This document shows, one piece after another, positions 58,270 through 64,000 of a DNA stretch of 64,000 bases. This DNA is from Bacteroidales bacterium UBA5197 (lineage in GTDB: Bacteria; Bacteroidota; Bacteroidia; Bacteroidales; Lentimicrobiaceae), in NCBI GenBank assembly GCA_002412885.1, contig DHVX01000008.1, positions 1 through 64,000 of the forward strand. Direction: 5' to 3'. The notes beneath the pieces are model-generated. The model had not been told where the DNA came from. It was given only the letters and a program-made list of their open reading frames with translations, and ran no database searches. Positions within the stretch are counted from its first letter, which is position 1; each line of letters starts with the position of its first letter. The translations under genes and the position numbers were made by a program.

Positions 58270-60003
58270 CTATTTCGATTCAGGTGTCATCAATCTTTCG
58301 CCGGTCTGTTCAACCACTTTTTGCTTCCATGCATCCGGGTAACCGGGAAATGAAGGAGGTTGGGGATAACCCCATGGATTTCGCAGAAATTCTCCGTCTT
58401 TCTCCTTTTTTACATTTCCATCGAGATATTTCACCAATAGAAATTCGCCGAGTTTACGCCACCGGGCAACGGTAGTTTCAGCAGTTTTCCCGGAATAAGC
58501 GGTAAGGTGTTCCCTTGCTCTGTCGGGATCTGATTTGTACATTTCGAGGGCTTTACGGTCAACTTCCTGAATTTCAGCAATAAACTGAGTTTCAAGTTCC
58601 GATTGAAGTTCCTTAAGGTCGGGCATCACACGGTTGTAGAATAGATAGGTAAAGTGTGCAACCCGGTTAAATACCCAGAAAGCAGCTGTTTCAGAATAAG
58701 TCAGAATATCTCCGTTTCCTTCAGCCACGCAGTTTGTAACGCTCTGTATTCCACAGTAAAACGGCATATAAACTGTTGAACCGGCATCGTCAACGCCAAA
58801 CCAGAAAATTCCTCCGATATGGTCGGGCAACCAATTCCGCATCTGGGCAATGAACGAAAACCCGGTTTGCTGTGTTGCTGTGACCCGTTCGTTAAAGTAC
58901 TCTTTTCCTTCATACTTCCAGGTGAGTGGACGCCAGCGGTAAGGCAGGCCAAACGGCCCAGCGCCGATATCCTGCGACATATCAAGTGCAGTTCCCTGCA
59001 TGTAATCGCGTTTAAAATTCATCAGGTCGTGCACGCTGAGTTTGCGATCGGGCTTGATGTAGAGCGGCATTCGTTCATTATCCAGTGCACCGGCAGCATA
59101 ATCATAATACTTGTGCATCTGGCTGTTTACCTGATTAAACATTGACCAAACCCGAAGTTCGCAGAAACGGGCAGCCCCAAAATTCAGCGGAGCATATATA
59201 TCACTGAAACTAAATTCACTGTCTTTTCCGGTGAAAAGTCCTTTTGTGCGTGCAAATGTTATGACATCGTGCGAATAAACTACCTCAATATCAGGTTGAT
59301 TCAGTAATTTAAAGTTCTTGCTGCTGATGGATGTTTTTCCATTATCAAGTGTAAAACCGGTGATCCGGGCATGGTTGGCATGGGCTGAAATATATCCGTC
59401 AGGAATACGAATGGCAACCCAGACGGCGCCTTTGTCGGCATTTACCATCTTTTTGGATTTTTTATCCAAAACCATGCGGTTTCCTTTGCCAATAATTTCC
59501 ATAATCCATACTTCGTTGGCATCGGCAATCGAAAACGATTCACCGGAACTTGCATATCCGTATTTTTCAACCAGTTCTGCAATAACCTGAATGGCTTCGC
59601 GTGCAGTTTTCGAACGTTGCAAGGCCAGAAACATCAGGCTGCCATAGTCAACAATTCCGGTTGTATCAACGAGTTCCAGGCGGCCATCAAAAGTGGTTTC
59701 ACCAATAGCGACCTGATGCTCATTCATAAAACCTATAACCTGATAAGTATGCGGTGGCTGTGGAATTTGTCCCATAGGTTTGGCTGTACCACGGTCATAC
59801 AAGGTGATCATGCTACCTTCCGGCCAGTCGCCGGTCGGCCTCCAGTACAATTCGCCATAGCGGATATGAGAGTCCGCTGCATAGCTTATCATTGTACTTC
59901 CATCGGTGGAAGCTCCTTTGGTTACAAGGTAATTGGTGCAGGTAATTCCCTGAAAACTCAGGGCGAAAACCATTATAATCAGAAGTGTGATCCGAATCTT
60001 CAT
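58270..60003 (-). CDS. Secreted C69-family dipeptidase
   Basis: A 577-residue N-terminal-nucleophile hydrolase of the PepD/C69 family. The signal-like leader (LLIIMVFALSFQG) ends at ITCTNYLVTKGASTDGSTM, and the Cys should become the catalytic N-terminal residue after cleavage. Other blocks are YAADSHIRYGELYWRP, FMNEHQVAIGETTFDGR, VWIMEIIGKG and ISAHANHARIT. It would cleave dipeptides in the periplasm or outside the cell and fits with the M1 peptidase and peptide-binding lipoprotein in the window. No promoter match was found upstream. Confidence 0.9.
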   Translation of the reverse strand: MKIRITLLIIMVFALSFQGITCTNYLVTKGASTDGSTMISYAADSHIRYGELYWRPTGDWPEGSMITLYDRGTAKPMGQIPQPPHTYQVIGFMNEHQVAIGETTFDGRLELVDTTGIVDYGSLMFLALQRSKTAREAIQVIAELVEKYGYASSGESFSIADANEVWIMEIIGKGNRMVLDKKSKKMVNADKGAVWVAIRIPDGYISAHANHARITGFTLDNGKTSISSKNFKLLNQPDIEVVYSHDVITFARTKGLFTGKDSEFSFSDIYAPLNFGAARFCELRVWSMFNQVNSQMHKYYDYAAGALDNERMPLYIKPDRKLSVHDLMNFKRDYMQGTALDMSQDIGAGPFGLPYRWRPLTWKYEGKEYFNERVTATQQTGFSFIAQMRNWLPDHIGGIFWFGVDDAGSTVYMPFYCGIQSVTNCVAEGNGDILTYSETAAFWVFNRVAHFTYLFYNRVMPDLKELQSELETQFIAEIQEVDRKALEMYKSDPDRAREHLTAYSGKTAETTVARWRKLGEFLLVKYLDGNVKKEKDGEFLRNPWGYPQPPSFPGYPDAWKQKVVEQTGERLMTPESK

Positions 60004-60266
60004 AAGTAAAGTGTTTGTTGAGATTAAAGTTTTAACAACATGTTATTCAGTGTTTTGAATCAAGATATTGAACTTGCTTTATCTGGATATAGATATCCTC
60101 AGAAATGCACAGAAAATCTTCACGGGATGTCAACCTGATTCAAAACAGTTTGCTAAAATACAATCTTACTTGATAAGTCTTCAGATTACAGCCTGAATGC
60201 GGAGACTTTTTTTATGGCCGGATACAGAAAAGCATTTGGCAAATTTCCTTTGCTGGTCATTAAATA
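60004..60266. other. Divergent intergenic region without recognised genes
   Basis: Between the C69 start and the promoter of the nucleoid protein gene I see no gene, repeat or structured element. Confidence 0.4.
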
Positions 60267-60298
60267 TTTGGCATTAAGACAGTAAATGTCTATCATTG
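60267..60298 (+). promoter_or_regulatory. Promoter of the nucleoid-associated protein gene
   Basis: TTTG at 60267-60270, 20 bases, TATCATTG at 60291-60298 (one mismatch to TAnnTTTG). The leader is about 40 bases. Confidence 0.6.
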
Positions 60299-60340
60299 CA
60301 TGTAAATTTCTTAATACCTAACCGGTTAACAATCAATTAT

Positions 60341-61384
60341 ATGATCATCAGTGAAGAAGCTATTCTGGGAAAACTTGTTATACATAAAACCGGCAACAAA
60401 AGCCGCGAAGAGGGTATAAAGTTCTCTAAATCACCCATTCAACTTAGTGAAGCAATAAAAGATCTGCTGATCAGGTATTTTTTGTCTCCTTTCAAGAATA
60501 ACGAGTATTTCAATCTTCATCACGATGCCGAACTGAACCTCAACGAAGTATATCATTTTGCCTGTTCTGTTTTTGATGATCCGGGTAATTTTTATCTGAA
60601 TTCAGTAAATCTGGCGAACCATCTTTATGAGCATTCTGTTCATCCGAAAGTAAAAGCGGGTGAGTTTTATGTAGCTTATTTTCAAAACCTTATGGTCGAT
60701 GGTGAAGAAGTTGACGCTATTGGCCTTTTCAAATCGGAATCGCGTGAGACCTTCCTGAAGGTTTATCCGACTTCTGATAATTTCACTATTGATCACGAAG
60801 ATGGAATCAATATCAATAAGCTTGATAAAGGTTGTCTGATCTTCAATACAGAACGGGAAAACGGCTTTGTGGTGGTATCTGTCGATAACCTGAGCAAAGG
60901 CGGCGATGCTCAATACTGGATGGATAGTTTTTTAAATCTGCGCCAGAGGAACGATGAGTTTTTTCAGACCAGTCAGGCACTTACACTTTGCAAACAATTT
61001 GTTACGGAGAAACTTCCGGAATCATTTCAGATTGATAAACCCGGACAAGCTGAATTGCTCAATAAATCGATGAAATTCTTTAAGGAGAATGACAATTTTG
61101 TGATGGAAGAGTTTGTGAGTGAGGTGTTTGAACAACCCGAGGTTATAGAAACCTTTAATGAATACCGCCGCGATTTTGAAGCAGAACGAGAGGTAAAAAT
61201 CAACGATGATTTTGATATTTCCGGGCAGGCTGTTAAAAGGCAGTCAAAGGTTTATAAAAGCATCATCAAGCTAGATAAAAGCTTTCACATTTATGTACAC
61301 GGAAACCGTGATAATATTGAAAAAGGTTATGACGAGGAGCGGGGAATGGATTTTTACAGACTTTTCTTTAAAGAAGAAAGTTAA
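60341..61384 (+). CDS. 37-kDa nucleoid-associated protein family
   Basis: About 347 residues matching the NA37/YejK family, which binds the nucleoid in other bacteria. Recognisable parts are the N-terminal MIISEEAILGKLVIHKTGNK, FYLNSVNLANHLYEHS with a KAGEFYVAYFQN strand, and the C-terminal IIKLDKSFHIYVHGNRDNIEKG with GMDFYRLFFKEE. Its cellular role is not well defined. I start at ATG 60341, after the promoter; an upstream ATG at 60296 lies within the -7 region. Its stop is 21 bases from the convergent DUF5995 gene with no clear terminator between. Confidence 0.88.
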   Translation: MIISEEAILGKLVIHKTGNKSREEGIKFSKSPIQLSEAIKDLLIRYFLSPFKNNEYFNLHHDAELNLNEVYHFACSVFDDPGNFYLNSVNLANHLYEHSVHPKVKAGEFYVAYFQNLMVDGEEVDAIGLFKSESRETFLKVYPTSDNFTIDHEDGININKLDKGCLIFNTERENGFVVVSVDNLSKGGDAQYWMDSFLNLRQRNDEFFQTSQALTLCKQFVTEKLPESFQIDKPGQAELLNKSMKFFKENDNFVMEEFVSEVFEQPEVIETFNEYRRDFEAEREVKINDDFDISGQAVKRQSKVYKSIIKLDKSFHIYVHGNRDNIEKGYDEERGMDFYRLFFKEES

Positions 61385-61405
61385 TCATCTGATACTGTTT
61401 AGAAA

Positions 61406-62155
61406 TCACACTTCCGAAATTATTTCCACAACTTTTCTTACATTCTTGTTTTCATACAACCGAATTCCCGAAACCAATCCCCTCACCCACTTGCTGTTGG
61501 GATGTATCAGTTGAAGTCCTAATGCAGATATTTTTTTATCCCGGGAAGTCAGCATTGCAGAAATTCCAGCCTTATGAAATTCTCCGGCACTTTTCCATGC
61601 GCCGTCGCGGGCTGTAGTTATACTGAAATTCACCAGAAAAGTATCGGTTTTACCTGCCCATCGGTCAAGCAATCCAAGCAAAGGTGAAACTTTGCTGATC
61701 CGCATCTGAACTTTATCTGACATTTCGGAAAGCAATCGGTTGATGGTGTTGAAATCATTTAACAGAGCAGCCAGATTATTACCTTTCATGGTTTCTGCTG
61801 CAGCAATTGCAAGATCAAGATTGATATGGGCATTCATTCCAAGTAATAAATGCTGAAGAATAAGCATAGGTCTTTTCTTTGCTTCAAAAGTAATTCGCCA
61901 GGAGCCGGTATGAGGCCTGTTTTGCTTGTAAGCGATGTAAGCATCAATGTATCTGTTGGCGAATAAAACATCGAGTTTTTCCATTCTTGCACCATCTTCA
62001 AATTCATTGTTGGCGATGCCCTCCTTAACTCTTATGGTAACCAGCCGATACAATGCCGGGAAATATGCAAGTGAGCTGTTTTCATTCACTTCCTGATTAA
62101 TGATTTCCTGTAGCGTTGAGATGACTTCGTCAATGGTGGTGGCGGGTTTCAACAT
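61406..62155 (-). CDS. DUF5995 family protein
   Basis: A 249-residue protein, mostly helical, with the DUF5995 landmarks: NSSLAYFPALYRLVTIRVKEGI, FANRYIDAYIAYKQNRP, LLGMNAHINLDLAIAAAETM and LLDRWAGKTDTFLVNFSI. The His-Asn/Asp pattern (GMNAHINLD) looks like a metal or active site, but no reaction is known to me. There is no signal peptide. A dispersed repeat lies just upstream. Confidence 0.8.
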   Translation of the reverse strand: MLKPATTIDEVISTLQEIINQEVNENSSLAYFPALYRLVTIRVKEGIANNEFEDGARMEKLDVLFANRYIDAYIAYKQNRPHTGSWRITFEAKKRPMLILQHLLLGMNAHINLDLAIAAAETMKGNNLAALLNDFNTINRLLSEMSDKVQMRISKVSPLLGLLDRWAGKTDTFLVNFSITTARDGAWKSAGEFHKAGISAMLTSRDKKISALGLQLIHPNSKWVRGLVSGIRLYENKNVRKVVEIISEV

Positions 62156-62177
62156 AGGTTTAAATTTTTAAAAAAGT

Positions 62178-62301
62178 CCTTCGACTCCGCTCAGGATGAC
62201 ATTGTATGTGATTGATAGTGTGCGCATTAAAAAGAATCAATACTCACCTATCAAGAATGTCACACTGAGTCCCGCACGTGCGGGAAAGTGTTTAAACACT
62301 T
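62178..62301. repeat. Dispersed inverted repeat, copy 2, with two adjoining palindromes
   Basis: CCTTCGACTCCGCTCAG begins at 62178 and shares 16 bases with the copy at 24295. CTCAGGATGACAT (62190-62202) pairs with ATGTCACACTGAG (62257-62269) at 11 of 13 positions. Next come two perfect palindromes, CCCGCACGTGCGGG (62271-62284) and AAGTGTTTAAACACTT (62286-62301). The element fills most of the 306-base gap between two divergent genes. Confidence 0.75.
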
Positions 62302-62423
62302 GATTAACCGTCATCTCTGCAATATGCTCAATCAGTTTGAGGAGAGTCTAAGACAAATTTTCTTAACTTAACGACATTAAATTATTATTTGTAAAGCACA
62401 GATTTTTCAACAATCCAACCTGC

Positions 62424-62431
62424 TATCTTTG
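62424..62431 (+). promoter_or_regulatory. -7 element of the Mpv17-like gene
   Basis: TATCTTTG lies 30 bases before the ATG at 62462; TTTT at 62403-62406 is a weak -33 at 17 bases. Confidence 0.5.
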
Positions 62432-62461
62432 CCGCAGAATTTACCCCTGACTGATTGTATT

Positions 62462-63148
62462 ATGAAACGTTCCGATCTGATCTTTGTTTGCTGCGTGGTG
62501 CTCTTCTTCATGCCGTTTTTTATTTTTCCAGCTGTTTATGGTGCCTACAATACTTTCAACAGCGATCATGGAATGATTATGAGTTTTATTAAGTTTGCTG
62601 TTCTCGCTACTTTGGGCGAGGTGATTGGCTTGCGCTTAAAAACCGGAAAATATAATGCTCCGGGATTTGGCATCCTTCCACGCGCGATTGTCTGGGGCGT
62701 TTTGGGTCTTACCATAAAACTGGCTTTTGTAATATTCAGTTCAGGAACAGTTTCATTTCTTACTTATATGGGTATGGAAAATGCCGGTGAAGCGATTAAA
62801 GGAGGATTTAGCTTCGAAAAGCTTTTTGTCGCTTTCTGCATCAGTATTTTTATGAATTCTATATATGCTCCGGTGATGATGACCTTGCACAAAATTACCG
62901 ATACGCATATACTGAGCACGGGAGGTACAATAAAAGGACTCTTTACTCCCATCGACTTCAGAGGTATAATCACAAACCTGAATTGGGATGTGCAATGGAA
63001 TTTTGTATTCAAAAAGACCATTCCGTTCTTTTGGTATCCGGCGCATACCATCACATTTATGCTTCCGGTAGATTATCAGGTGCTATTTGCAGCGGTGCTG
63101 GGAATTGCATTGGGAACCATTCTTGCCCTGGCTTCAATGAAGAAATAA
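62462..63148 (+). CDS. Membrane protein resembling Mpv17/PMP22
   Basis: A 228-residue protein with about five hydrophobic segments. Its last third (NLNWDVQWNFVFKKTIPFFW, then PAHTITFMLPVDYQVLFAAV and LGIALGTILALAS) has the W-x-x-W/F and aromatic-Pro pattern of Mpv17/PMP22 membrane proteins, whose function in bacteria is unknown. The likeness is by eye only. The ATG at 62462 is chosen because an earlier in-frame TTG (62429) is inside the -7 element. Confidence 0.65.
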   Translation: MKRSDLIFVCCVVLFFMPFFIFPAVYGAYNTFNSDHGMIMSFIKFAVLATLGEVIGLRLKTGKYNAPGFGILPRAIVWGVLGLTIKLAFVIFSSGTVSFLTYMGMENAGEAIKGGFSFEKLFVAFCISIFMNSIYAPVMMTLHKITDTHILSTGGTIKGLFTPIDFRGIITNLNWDVQWNFVFKKTIPFFWYPAHTITFMLPVDYQVLFAAVLGIALGTILALASMKK

Positions 63149-63386
63149 CTCCGGATAACTGCCGCCAAATTTTCATAGCTTAAAATATTTTTCAGTTCCG
63201 GCCTTGCTATGTTCGGGCAAATCTATAACTTGCCACCTGAATTGAGGGCAGTATAATCTCTTTTTTTGGGATCGATAAAAATATGATTATGAGTCGATTA
63301 AATGATTTGTCGATTTGCTATCGTAAATTTTCAGTACCAAAATCCTTTGACAATCACCAAAATCAAAATAAACCAACCTATTAAAA

Positions 63387-64000
63387 ATGAAAGAGCAGTT
63401 CAGGAACGACACACCTATTAATTATGAAGTTGTGTCAAGGCAAATTGATGAGATGAATCTGGCAAGTGTTGGAAAAGCCAGCATAAGAGAAATCAAAAGA
63501 TTGGTTGACAATATCGAGCAGGCATCCGGAGAAAAATACATCCGCATGGAAATGGGGATTCCCGGGATGAAGCCTTCTTCGATTGGTACAGAAGCTGAAA
63601 TTGAGGCACTTCGGAATGGCGTTGCTGCAATTTATCCGGATATTGACGGTATTCCGGAGCTCAAAAAGCAGATTTCGCGGTTTGTCAAGAATTTTATGGA
63701 TATTGATGTGAAACCCGAAGCCTGCATTCCTACGGTTGGATCGATGCAGGGCAGTTTTGCAGCTTTTCTCACGCTTTCGCGGATGTATCCCGAAAAGGAC
63801 ACAACCCTGTTTATTGATCCGGGATTTCCTGTTCACAAGCAGCAGCATAAAGTATTGGGACAGAAGTATGAAAGCTTTGATGTATATGCTTATCGTGGTG
63901 AAAAACTACGCGAAAAGCTGGAATCCTATTTCAAAAAAGGGAATATTCATTCTGTGCTTTATTCGAATCCCAACAATCCTTCCTGGATTTGTTTTACGGA
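63387..64000 (+). CDS. Class I/II PLP aminotransferase (N-terminal part, cut by the window end)
   Basis: The first 204 residues of a fold-type I aminotransferase. EMGIPGMKPSSIGTEAEIEA is the substrate loop region, AAIYPDIDGIPELKKQISRF follows, then PTVGSMQGSFAAFLTLSRMY (cofactor loop), LFIDPGFPVHKQQ, and SNPNNPSW near the cut, where the family's NPNNPTG lies. The PLP lysine lies beyond the window. The substrate cannot be judged. The 238 bases before it, after the Mpv17-like gene, show no clear promoter. Confidence 0.88.
   Translation, partial: MKEQFRNDTPINYEVVSRQIDEMNLASVGKASIREIKRLVDNIEQASGEKYIRMEMGIPGMKPSSIGTEAEIEALRNGVAAIYPDIDGIPELKKQISRFVKNFMDIDVKPEACIPTVGSMQGSFAAFLTLSRMYPEKDTTLFIDPGFPVHKQQHKVLGQKYESFDVYAYRGEKLREKLESYFKKGNIHSVLYSNPNNPSWICFT

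Overview
The window is a stretch of chromosome from a member of the Bacteroidota, most likely the order Bacteroidales. The signs are promoters of the TTTG / TAnnTTTG type in place of -35/-10 boxes, no Shine-Dalgarno sequences before starts, a secreted peptidase with a type IX secretion sorting domain plus a PorD homologue, the Bacteroidota-type omega subunit and GlmU-like protein, and a probable sphingolipid-forming oxoamine synthase. I see no prophage, insertion sequence, CRISPR array, tRNA or rRNA. Most genes are housekeeping and sit in short operons closed by clear intrinsic terminators.

Layout. 1-12.6 kb: ribosomal protein L31 type B, GlmU-like nucleotidyltransferase, Lon protease with a quinone reductase, a secreted M1 aminopeptidase divergent from a peptide-binding lipoprotein, a fold-type IV aminotransferase, the oxoamine synthase and a photolyase. 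12.7-18.7 kb: a run of six genes, bamD-rpoZ-coaBC-porD-recN-fabI, linking envelope assembly, transcription, CoA and fatty acid synthesis; the fabI terminator lies inside a convergent soluble TonB-domain gene. 19.4-27 kb: etfB-etfA-acyl-CoA dehydrogenase operon, an ArsM-like methyltransferase, and a fused alpha/beta 2-oxoacid dehydrogenase E1. 27.2-32.1 kb: clpS, an M48 lipoprotein peptidase, NfeD, flotillin FloA, and a RelA/SpoT homologue whose hydrolase site has decayed.

32.25-32.6 kb holds the most unusual item: a compact, well-bounded transcription unit with no ORF. It has a near-perfect promoter, an RNA whose 5' end pairs with a segment about 240 nt downstream, several GNRA-capped hairpins, and a strong terminator. 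It carries no hallmark of RNase P RNA, tmRNA, SRP RNA or 6S RNA that I can recognise.

32.7-51.7 kb: a helical-repeat protein, two small hypothetical proteins, glycogen branching enzyme, a TPR protein, gyrA, clpC, an Mpl-like ligase, a metallo-beta-lactamase-fold hydrolase with cysH, a free-standing CBM48 protein, a LolC/E permease, a DUF1343 lipoprotein, an aminotransferase and a DUF1573 protein. 51.8-64 kb: a small lipoprotein, a one-chain fatty acid kinase (FakA-like plus DegV/FakB), a DUF1295 membrane protein, a fused ADP-forming acyl-CoA synthetase overlapping an SGNH hydrolase, a C69 dipeptidase, a nucleoid-associated protein, a DUF5995 protein, a Mpv17-like membrane protein, and an aminotransferase cut by the window end.

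Taken together the genes suggest a heterotroph that takes up peptides and fatty acids, stores glycogen, and conserves energy by substrate-level ATP formation from acyl-CoA. All identifications are by reading the sequence; no database search was run.
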